NCBI GenBank assembly: GCA_934777245.1
Contig: CAKVND010000060.1
Coordinates: 1-10,396 of the forward strand
Source: an uncultured Candidatus Melainabacteria bacterium
Lineage (GTDB): Bacteria; Cyanobacteriota; Vampirovibrionia; Gastranaerophilales; Gastranaerophilaceae
Reading direction: 5' to 3'
DNA length: 10,396 nt
Shown: positions 4,525 to 10,396 of the stretch, in pieces
Position numbering within the stretch: position 1 is the first letter of the stretch
Layout: each line of letters opens with the position of its first letter
The notes under the pieces: model-generated
What the model saw: the letters and a program-made list of their open reading frames with translations, nothing else
Databases searched by the model: none
Told to the model about the DNA's origin: nothing
Translations under genes and position numbers: made by a program

Positions 4525-4773
4525 ATGAAGAGACTCTGCTATGTTCTAATTGCTTCAATCTGTTGCACTATGTTACTTTCTGCCTGTAACATTAAAACGA
4601 AAAATGCAACTATGGTTCAAGCTAAACGACGCTTCGCAAAATATGTTGAACCACAACAAAAGAAAATCGAAGGAGGAAGGGTTGATTTATCTGAAGGCCC
4701 TCGTCTACATTATGATGCAAATTTTGGACCTAAAAATCCTAGTTTTGAATTCAAAATAATTAACCCTTATTAA
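4525..4773 (+). CDS. Small lipoprotein of unknown function
   Basis: The 82-residue product begins with a lipoprotein signal peptide: positive MKR, a hydrophobic core, and the lipobox LSAC ending at Cys21, so the mature protein of about 62 residues should be lipid-anchored. The mature part is basic near its start (VQAKRRFAKYVEPQQKKIEG) and ends in an aromatic, proline-containing stretch (PSFEFKIINPY). No family was recognised. It is followed after 3 bases by a second small unknown gene, so they probably form a two-gene operon divergent from mazG. A competing frame starting at 4550 overlaps it but lacks a signal and a ribosome binding site. The gene call is confident; the function is unknown. 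Confidence 0.75.
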   Translation: MKRLCYVLIASICCTMLLSACNIKTKNATMVQAKRRFAKYVEPQQKKIEGGRVDLSEGPRLHYDANFGPKNPSFEFKIINPY

Positions 4774-4776
4774 ATC

Positions 4777-5139
4777 ATGGATAATAAATTTTTAAACAGA
4801 AAATTTGTCGGCAGATTAATATACGCTGTTTTAACAGAACAAAAAAATGTTCGCGAAGCAATATTACTTTTTCCTGACACTAAAGATAGAGATATTGAAT
4901 GTGCATACCATGCACTAGTTCACTATGCAGCTGATGAAGATATCAGATACAAAGACATTGAATACAGGGATGCACAAGATGAATATCTTGAATTCATTGC
5001 GCAAACACTTGTCAGTGGGAAAAACTTACCAAAAAATATTGTAGCCGATTACGAAGAATACTATCACGGTATTTCACACAAATGGCAAAATGGATATAAA
5101 GGTTTCTGGAAAGAATTTTTAAGATATATAAATCTATAA
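4777..5139 (+). CDS. Conserved-looking hypothetical protein, 120 residues
   Basis: A cytosolic, probably mostly helical protein without signal peptide, membrane segment or motif I can name. It is rich in acidic and aromatic residues, with many tyrosines (for example DYEEYYHGISHKWQNGYKG near residues 91-109) and a DIRYKDIEYRDAQDEYLEF stretch near 55-73. The ATG comes 3 bases after the stop of the lipoprotein gene and has no ribosome binding site of its own, so it probably depends on translational re-initiation from that gene. Codon use matches the neighbours. The close coupling suggests a joint role with the lipoprotein, but nothing identifies it. Confidence 0.7.
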   Translation: MDNKFLNRKFVGRLIYAVLTEQKNVREAILLFPDTKDRDIECAYHALVHYAADEDIRYKDIEYRDAQDEYLEFIAQTLVSGKNLPKNIVADYEEYYHGISHKWQNGYKGFWKEFLRYINL

Positions 5140-5166
5140 ATATATAAACTTATATTTTAATTTTTT
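5138..5166 (+). terminator. Weak AT-only stem between convergent genes
   Basis: AAATATA (5138-5144) pairs with TATATTT (5151-5157) around a 6-base loop and is followed by TTTTTT at 5161-5166 in the plus direction. The stem contains only A-T pairs, so it is a poor terminator and may be chance in such AT-rich sequence. Confidence 0.25.
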
Positions 5167-5618
5167 GACAATGTTTTTTCCAATAAATATTCATCTACAA
5201 GTTCTGTCGCAGTTCTAATAAAATCTTCACAAGGACGTTCTTGATAATATTCTTTAGTTCTTTTAGATGGATTTGGAGAAAATGCATTTTCTTCCAAGCC
5301 CAAAAGCTCACGACAAATTATTGTACCATGAGTTTCTTTAAACTTCTTTGCTAAATCTTGAATCAACGCATAGTGTTTAGCTTTTACTTCATCATTATCC
5401 GGCGAAACATATCCTTTTAAAAAGCCTGCTACCATAAACATCGCACTAACAGCACCACAAACTTCCCTTAATCTTCCCATTCCTCCACCGAATGACGAAG
5501 CGAGTTTCAGAGCTTCTTCATGAGTCAATCCGATTTCTTCTGAAAAAGTTAATAATACAGATTGTGCACAATTATATCCGATTTTAAAATTATTTACAGC
5601 GATTTCAGACTTTTTCAT
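5157..5618 (-). CDS. C_GCAxxG_C_C family cysteine protein
   Basis: This 153-residue protein matches the family named for its spaced cysteines (TIGR01909/PF09719), thought to be redox-active or cofactor-binding; no reaction is established. The conserved cysteines are visible: Cys17 in GYNCAQSVL, Cys54 in SFGGGMGRLREVCGAVSA (41-59), Cys102 in ICRELLG and Cys130 in RPCEDFI. The usual second Gly of the GCAxxG-type segment is Ala59 here. It has no signal peptide and should be cytosolic. Its ATG overlaps the stop of the upstream gene by one base (TAATG) and lacks a clear ribosome binding site, so it is translationally coupled to that tagged unknown protein. The family call is strong; the function is open. 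Confidence 0.85.
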   Translation of the reverse strand: MKKSEIAVNNFKIGYNCAQSVLLTFSEEIGLTHEEALKLASSFGGGMGRLREVCGAVSAMFMVAGFLKGYVSPDNDEVKAKHYALIQDLAKKFKETHGTIICRELLGLEENAFSPNPSKRTKEYYQERPCEDFIRTATELVDEYLLEKTLSKN

Positions 5619-6088
5619 TATTTTAACATTGCCTTTATCTTTCGAAACAATTGTCCAACCTTATAAGTTAAAGTATCACGCCTTAAAAGTTCTTGCATAT
5701 ATTCTTTCGCATTGTTTAAATATTTATACAAACCAAGTTTCACAAGCTCTTTTTCAATAGGAGTTGAAACATCTTCAGGCACCTTTGCACCAATTTTAGA
5801 CCTTTTATATTTTAGAAACTCTTGTTTTGTAAAGTTTAAAGGCTCATCCTCCTTAACTTTTACTACATTATTGACAAAACTATATCCATAATCAGGCCAC
5901 AACTCACAATTAGTATAACGATTTTTTAATTTAACACTTTCAATTTCTTCTTTAGTTTCATCTTTAAATGGATGATAAAATTTTGTTTTTTCATACAAAA
6001 AAATATCATCTGCCCCGGATAAAACCTCTTTACTTTGTCCCCAAAGGCCTTTAAAATTTTGCGCGTTATTAATAGGCGTAATTTTCAT
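5618..6088 (-). CDS. Unknown protein with MKI..I..NFKG N-terminal tag
   Basis: The 156-residue product has no recognised domain. It opens MKITPINNAQNFKGLWG, a short tag-like N-terminus also seen in modified form in the divergent GT5 protein at 6350. The rest is basic and mixed, with a predicted helical Lys/Arg-rich C-terminus (KVGQLFRKIKAMLK) that could be amphipathic. No signal peptide or membrane segment was found. AAGGAG (6100-6095) lies 6 bases before the ATG. The next gene overlaps by one base, so the two form an operon whose promoter must lie in 6089-6349, where three TTTACA repeats occur. The gene is solid; the function is not known. Confidence 0.75.
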   Translation of the reverse strand: MKITPINNAQNFKGLWGQSKEVLSGADDIFLYEKTKFYHPFKDETKEEIESVKLKNRYTNCELWPDYGYSFVNNVVKVKEDEPLNFTKQEFLKYKRSKIGAKVPEDVSTPIEKELVKLGLYKYLNNAKEYMQELLRRDTLTYKVGQLFRKIKAMLK

Positions 6089-6142
6089 TATTTTCTCCTT
6101 GTTAAGTTAATAATACTATTTCAAGATTCCAATAACTTAATT

Positions 6143-6169
6143 TTTACAATTTGTTTACAAAATTTTACA
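6143..6169. promoter_or_regulatory. Three direct TTTACA repeats, operator-like
   Basis: TTTACA occurs at 6143-6148, 6154-6159 and 6164-6169, with spacers of 5 and 4 bases, which places successive copies on one face of the helix. A fourth copy is at 6256-6261. This is the geometry and half-site sequence, TT(A/C/T)ACA, of PhoP boxes described in Bacillus subtilis, and OmpR/PhoB-type regulators in general bind direct repeats at about 11-bp steps. The array lies 55-81 bases upstream of the minus-strand ATG at 6088 and about 180 bases upstream of the plus-strand ATG at 6350. In AT-rich DNA, chance is a real possibility. The rest of the 261-base divergent spacer shows only an AT-rich TATATA near 6314. 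Confidence 0.3.
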
Positions 6170-6349
6170 GAAATCTTTTATTTTCCAACTTGCCTATTGC
6201 AATAAAATTTGCATTTTGTTAAAATTGTTCTCACCAGAACTTAATAAAAATTTACTTTACATATCTTCACAAATCAAGATATTCTAGCAAGTTTTTTTAT
6301 GTGTGAGTGTTTGTATATATAGAACAATTTAGTGTGTAAGGAGTTATCT

Positions 6350-9019
6350 ATGAAGATTAACGCGATAGGTACTGATTATTCTGCTTTGAGAGCAAGAAAT
6401 ACAAAAAATGTAAAAATAGCTGATAACCAGCCTCAAAATGTTGAGATTCCAAAAGGAACAACAATGATATCTTTTAGAGGTGGGAACCCTGATCATGTTG
6501 CCCATTGGGTTATGGAAGAACCTCTATTAGGAGCAAAGGGTGGTGGTGTTGGTACCGTATCAAACGATTACAACTCTTTAAATGTAGTTGATTCTAAAAC
6601 ACAGGGTAAAACTGTTAAATTTATGCCATACTACAATGGTAAAAAGATTTATGATGAAAGTGGCAATCTGGTTACTGATGTTCAAGTATTAAAAGTTCCC
6701 GATAATTTACCGGAAGGACATCCGCTAAAAGGAAAAGAAGGTACACCTTTCTTTACAATGCAAGATTTAGACAAAAAGTCCATTCCTGATATTTTATCTA
6801 AAGAAGGCGATTATTTCTTATTAGATGAAGTTAAAACTTCTACAATGAATTGGGGATTAGAAAAGGAATCTAAAATTGGTTTATATAAAGTAAGACCAAC
6901 TGAAAATTTGAAGAAAAAAGCTCCAAACGTTGATTTCTTCTTAGTATTTTCTGATGCAACCGCATCTATGAAAAAACCATATGCAGATGGAAGTTATTCT
7001 AGCAGCACAAAATTACTTTCCAATTCTTGGAAGGGAGATGCTTACGCAAAAGCAAGTAAAGCTTGCCAACAATTAATGGAAGCTTCACAAAACGCAGTTC
7101 CGGGTTTTGATCCAAAACACATTATTTGTTCAGACGGTCAAGCAGCGTATTTAATTCAAAACGCTGCTATTGCAAATGCTAATGGCGAAAGTTATTGGAA
7201 AGATAAATTCTTATCTGAAATTGGACACAATTTAGGCGACGGTTATATTCAAGGTACGTCTGCTAAAAGTATGATTGTAAATTTAGGTGCTACTCCAGAA
7301 CAAATTGAAGCAATTACAAAAGATCCAAAATATTTGGAAGCATTACAAACAGGTCAAGAAGAAGCTTTCTTGAAAAAAACAATCTTGAAAGATTTCTTAA
7401 AAGGTTCTGATAGCGTAAATGCAATGTCTATTCCGATTTATTACGCAAAAAAAGATTATGTACCAATGATTACTACTGTATCAGAAGGTTATTACGAAAC
7501 ATTATTAAAAAATCCGGAAATAACTCCAGCTACTTACAAAGATTGGGTAGAATTAAGTGAATTAGATAGATTTAGAGGACTTACAAACCCATTGAACGAT
7601 CCTAGTTTAGCATATTATGAAAAATTAGGCTTACCCGGATTTAAAACTGATTCTAAACTAAAAACCGCAGACGGCAAAGAAGTTACAATAAAAGCTTTTG
7701 ATGCATTTGACAAAGATAAAACATCACTAAAAGATATTAGAGCAGCTAAAAAGGATTTAAAACTAAATCTTTTTGATAGATTGAGTGGCGCTTACGAAAA
7801 AGCGCAAGCTTGGGATGCAAAAACAGGCAAATGGTTAAAAGAAGGTTCAGGCTTATCTTTAATCGCAGCCGGAAAAGCTGATGCAAGCGTAAAAGTTCAT
7901 GGAAACATTGATAAATCTTATATTGAAAAACTTAACAAAGGTGAAGATATTAAACTTGCAGTAAGTTGGGGACGTGGTGATTTCCAAAAAGCAATGGACA
8001 CTGTTATGGATGCATTCGAAAAATATGCAGATAAAGACCCAAATACATTATTAGTTATGGGAGGACCGCTTGAAGAATCCACTCCTGATTATAAAGTAAT
8101 TACTGAAAAAATAAAAAAATTGAATGAAAATCCAAAAATCAAAGGCAGATTTGTTTATTTAGAAGGCTTTGCACCTGGTACAGCACTAGCTTCTGCAGCA
8201 GACGTTGCAATTTTGCCTTCAAGAACTGCGCCTTGCGAATTAACTGACTTAGAAGCTAAAAAGAAACTTTGCACTCCGATTGTTACTAATGCACAAGGTT
8301 TAGCTCAAAAGAACTTTGATCCGGATATAGCAAATGAGGCTAAATTGGCTGATGGATTTAAAACAAAACACGAATTCTTTACACCTTTAGAAACTTGTCT
8401 TGAAGATGGTGTAGCACCGGCTGAAGCAAAACAAGAATTTTTAGCAACAAAAGAAAAGATTTCAAACGAATTAAAAACAATATACAAACTTCGTACAGGA
8501 AAAGAATTGACAGAAGAACTTTTAGATAAACAACTAAAAGATAATTTTAAATATCAATCAGCAATCAAAAAGCTTAGAGATTCCATTGTTGCCGATGAAT
8601 TAGTCGGTTGTATGGATAGAGCTTTAAATACATATAGAAACGGTGAAATTGCTGAAAAGATTTTACACAATCAAGTAAATATGGATACAAGCTGGGAAGG
8701 CAATGCTTGGTTGAGCAAAACAAACAAATCTTCTGCAGAATTATATAGAGAATATCATTTTAGAAACAACGGTAAAAACCTCTCAAAAGAAGATTTGATT
8801 AAACTTGACTTTTCTGAACTCACAGAAGGTAGTAACGGAAAATCTAAACTAAATGGTGCCGGAATGAAACGTTGGTTTAAAGCTAATAAAAAAGCTGCCA
8901 TGATTACAGCCGGAGCATTAGGCCTTGTTGGTTTAGGTTATGCAGGTTACAAATCCGGATGGCTTTCACCAAGATTCGAAGAAGAAAAGAAAAACGGACA
9001 TTTATCTTGTGTAGGATAA
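6350..9019 (+). CDS. Glycogen/starch synthase-like (GT5, GT-B fold) protein with N-terminal tag and C-terminal membrane segment
   Basis: The 889-residue protein has the landmarks of ADP-glucose:glucan synthases. EEPLLGAKGGGVGTV (56-70) corresponds to the KTGGL nucleotide loop (Lys63). CSDGQAAYLI (260-269) corresponds to HxHDW, GHNLG (292-296) to the HN motif (His293), and TTVSEGY (375-381) to TTVSPTY. SWGRGDFQK (539-547) keeps the Arg542/Lys547 pair at the E. coli Arg300/Lys305 spacing, and PSRTAPCELTDLEA (623-636) corresponds to PSRFEPCGLTQL. In the last motif the usual Glu (E. coli Glu377) is Ala627, so activity is uncertain. GlgA is about 480 residues; the extra length lies in a lead with the MKI...ISFRGG tag (1-44), inserts, and a 220-residue tail with a hydrophobic segment at 849-868. 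The ATG at 6350 is chosen for AAGGAG 6 bases upstream; the GTG at 6332 precedes that site. It is monocistronic with its own terminator. Fold and family are confident; substrate and activity are inferred. Confidence 0.8.
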   Translation: MKINAIGTDYSALRARNTKNVKIADNQPQNVEIPKGTTMISFRGGNPDHVAHWVMEEPLLGAKGGGVGTVSNDYNSLNVVDSKTQGKTVKFMPYYNGKKIYDESGNLVTDVQVLKVPDNLPEGHPLKGKEGTPFFTMQDLDKKSIPDILSKEGDYFLLDEVKTSTMNWGLEKESKIGLYKVRPTENLKKKAPNVDFFLVFSDATASMKKPYADGSYSSSTKLLSNSWKGDAYAKASKACQQLMEASQNAVPGFDPKHIICSDGQAAYLIQNAAIANANGESYWKDKFLSEIGHNLGDGYIQGTSAKSMIVNLGATPEQIEAITKDPKYLEALQTGQEEAFLKKTILKDFLKGSDSVNAMSIPIYYAKKDYVPMITTVSEGYYETLLKNPEITPATYKDWVELSELDRFRGLTNPLNDPSLAYYEKLGLPGFKTDSKLKTADGKEVTIKAFDAFDKDKTSLKDIRAAKKDLKLNLFDRLSGAYEKAQAWDAKTGKWLKEGSGLSLIAAGKADASVKVHGNIDKSYIEKLNKGEDIKLAVSWGRGDFQKAMDTVMDAFEKYADKDPNTLLVMGGPLEESTPDYKVITEKIKKLNENPKIKGRFVYLEGFAPGTALASAADVAILPSRTAPCELTDLEAKKKLCTPIVTNAQGLAQKNFDPDIANEAKLADGFKTKHEFFTPLETCLEDGVAPAEAKQEFLATKEKISNELKTIYKLRTGKELTEELLDKQLKDNFKYQSAIKKLRDSIVADELVGCMDRALNTYRNGEIAEKILHNQVNMDTSWEGNAWLSKTNKSSAELYREYHFRNNGKNLSKEDLIKLDFSELTEGSNGKSKLNGAGMKRWFKANKKAAMITAGALGLVGLGYAGYKSGWLSPRFEEEKKNGHLSCVG

Positions 9020-9036
9020 AATATTAACTATAAAAC

Positions 9037-9077
9037 AAAAAGCAGTAAAGATAGCGTTTTTCTTTACTGCTTTTTTT
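9037..9077 (+). terminator. Strong intrinsic terminator after the GT5 gene
   Basis: A perfect 14-bp stem, AAAAAGCAGTAAAG (9037-9050) with CTTTACTGCTTTTT (9062-9075), encloses an 11-base loop and ends in a run of seven Ts (9071-9077). It starts 18 bases after the stop of the GT5 gene. The A-tract on the left arm makes it partly usable in the other direction too. It isolates the GT5 gene from the downstream TPR gene. Confidence 0.9.
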
Positions 9078-9144
9078 ATAAACTTCTATTCTTTATTAAC
9101 AGATATTAACTTATCCTGTTTTCTTATTCACTTTCAACATAACT

Positions 9145-9150
9145 TATAGT
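9145..9150 (+). promoter_or_regulatory. Candidate -10 box of the terminal TPR gene
   Basis: TATAGT at 9145-9150 ends 11 bases before the ATG at 9162, giving an expected leader of about 5 bases or less. No Shine-Dalgarno sequence is present between them. It lies downstream of the GT5 terminator, so the next gene needs its own promoter here. No clear -35 box was found. Confidence 0.35.
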
Positions 9151-9161
9151 AATATATTGAT

Positions 9162-10396
9162 ATGAAAAGAAAACTTTTAATTTGTTGTTTAGCTATATGT
9201 GCAGTTTTAGGGCAAAATCAAATTTTTGCAGCGCCAAACAAAGCATTTACAGAATGTTATAATGCAGGGCAGAATTATTTGATGTCAAGTCAATATACTT
9301 CATCAATTGTTGAATTTAGAAAAGCTCTTAAAATTAATTATCTTGATAACTCTGCAAGAATTGGGCTTATCAACGCATATCTTGCAAGAGCAACTTATTA
9401 CGCAAATCAAGATAAAAATTATGATAAAGCCGCAAACGATTTTAGGAGTGCGCTTTTTTATCTCAAAATTTATCCAAACAAAGAACAAACAGTTCAGAAT
9501 TCAGCCGGCATGATTTCTTCAGCGACAGAAAATTTGAGTCAATGTCTAAAAGTCGTTGGTGCTGATACAACACCTAGCGGAAGATATAAGCGCGGAGAAG
9601 AATTACGTGCAATGGGAAATTTATCTGCCGCAGCTTATGAGTTCTCAAGGGCTACGCAAGGCGAAAAATTAGCGTCTGACGCGAACATGCAAGTTGCAGA
9701 TTTGCTTAAGCTTTTAGGAAACGAATCTCGTTCTGCTGATTATTACAAAATCGCACTTGATATAAATCCAAATAACGGCGTGCTTAGAATGAAATACGCA
9801 AGAACGCTTGATAAATTAGGCAATTATGATGAGGCTGTAACTCAGTATAATGAAGCTTTAGCAAATTCTAAAGGCGACATGGAAGTTTTGTATGCCTTAG
9901 AAAGAATTTATCTAAAAAAGCTTGCTGTAACTCCATCTGACGCAGAACTTAACGCAAACCTGGGCGCAATTAAACAAGCACAAGGCGATTACGAAACAGC
10001 TTTAAGTTATTATGGTAAAGCTGAACAAATTAACCCTTCTAACGTTACAACTCGTTTGAATGTCGGAACACTTTTTCAGCAAAGAAAAGAATATCAAAAA
10101 GCAATTCAATCGTATGATTCTGTTTTGACTTTGTATCCAAACAACACTCAAGCTCTTTTGTATAAAGCACAAGTATTTAAAGAAATGGGCGATAATAAAA
10201 CTGCTTTAAATTTATATAAACGCATTCTTGCAATCGACCCTAATAATGCAGGAGCGAAGGCTGAAATTTCAGGCGCAATGAAGGATGCGCTTTCTCCATC
10301 AGAATACATTGCATACCTTAACCAAAACGGTACGGATGAAGAGATTTACGAATACGCATACAAATTGCACCAAGATAATAAAATTGATGATGCAAT
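9162..10396 (+). CDS. Exported tetratricopeptide repeat protein, partial at right edge
   Basis: The frame is open from the ATG at 9162 to the window end (411 codons, no stop), so the C-terminus is missing. Residues 1-23 are a signal peptide (MKRKLLICCLAICAVLG, then IFA before a probable cleavage at AP), so the protein is exported. After it come many TPR units: one begins near NAGQNYLMSSQYTSSIVEFR, and later ones include MKYARTLDKLGNYDEAVTQY, LGAIKQAQGDYETALSYYGK and LLYKAQVFKEMGDNKTALNL, with typical NPNN or YPNN turns between units. TPR arrays of this kind are docking scaffolds, often in envelope or secretion assemblies; the partner is not identifiable. The start is supported by the signal peptide rather than by a ribosome binding site, which is absent. 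Unlike the TPR protein at 2250, this one is exported. Confidence 0.85.
   Translation, partial: MKRKLLICCLAICAVLGQNQIFAAPNKAFTECYNAGQNYLMSSQYTSSIVEFRKALKINYLDNSARIGLINAYLARATYYANQDKNYDKAANDFRSALFYLKIYPNKEQTVQNSAGMISSATENLSQCLKVVGADTTPSGRYKRGEELRAMGNLSAAAYEFSRATQGEKLASDANMQVADLLKLLGNESRSADYYKIALDINPNNGVLRMKYARTLDKLGNYDEAVTQYNEALANSKGDMEVLYALERIYLKKLAVTPSDAELNANLGAIKQAQGDYETALSYYGKAEQINPSNVTTRLNVGTLFQQRKEYQKAIQSYDSVLTLYPNNTQALLYKAQVFKEMGDNKTALNLYKRILAIDPNNAGAKAEISGAMKDALSPSEYIAYLNQNGTDEEIYEYAYKLHQDNKIDDA

Noticed and set aside
4550..4759. Alternative frame inside the lipoprotein gene
   Set aside because: The frame beginning at 4525 has a lipobox signal peptide and a ribosome binding site; this one has neither.
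6332..6349. GTG start 18 bases upstream of the GT5 ATG
   Set aside because: The AAGGAG site lies between the two starts and serves the ATG at 6350, which also yields the shared MKI N-terminus.
9303..9513. Two overlapping short frames on both strands
   Set aside because: Both lie within the continuous exported TPR frame starting at 9162, which has a signal peptide and repeat structure.

Overview
The window is an AT-rich stretch of a bacterial chromosome that uses the standard code and mostly AAGGAG-type ribosome binding sites. The best guess for the source is a gut Gastranaerophilales-like member of the Melainabacteria/Vampirovibrionia (non-photosynthetic relatives of Cyanobacteria). This is inferred from the low GC, the many secreted or cytosolic TPR proteins, and two proteins that open with a short MKI..I...F(K/R)G N-terminus, which I associate with that group from memory. 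No marker gene here proves it, and no integrase, transposase, rRNA, tRNA or CRISPR array is visible.

Layout. 178-1721 (+): a ketopantoate-reductase family gene overlaps a CMP-sialic-acid-synthetase-like cytidylyltransferase by 4 bases. 1722-2249 has no long gene but is dense in signals. It holds a 24-residue hydrophobic peptide gene on the minus strand with a perfect Shine-Dalgarno site and its own promoter, opposed by a plausible short antisense RNA (promoter, structured body, terminator) on the plus strand. This layout matches a type I toxin-antitoxin module. After it lies a strongly folded element just before the next gene, whose 5' hairpin arm can alternatively pair with that gene's ribosome binding site. 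2250-3020 (+) is a TPR protein that converges, with one base between, on a secreted parvulin (3022-3366, -). 3367-3646 is a spacer with at least four unrelated short repeats. 3647-4414 (-) is mazG. 4525-5139 (+) is a small lipoprotein followed 3 bases later by an unknown 120-residue protein. 5157-6088 (-) is a pair of overlapping genes, an N-terminally tagged unknown protein followed by a C_GCAxxG_C_C family cysteine protein. 6350-9019 (+) is a large glycogen/starch-synthase-like GT5 protein that also carries the tag, has a C-terminal membrane segment, and lacks the usual acidic residue of the FEPCGL motif. It ends in a strong terminator. 9162 to the right edge (+) is a signal-peptide-bearing TPR protein cut by the window.

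How the parts relate. Most units are independent housekeeping or envelope functions: nucleotide clean-up (MazG), periplasmic folding (parvulin), sugar activation (cytidylyltransferase) and glucan synthesis (GT5). Several genes (panE-like, mazG, and possibly the terminal TPR gene) have a -10 box so close to the ATG that their transcripts are probably leaderless. Others nearby have canonical ribosome binding sites, so both initiation modes seem to coexist. The most interesting items are the candidate toxin/antisense pair at 1727-2024, the folded leader at 2114-2246, and the tagged, catalytically altered GT5 protein with its divergent tagged neighbour.
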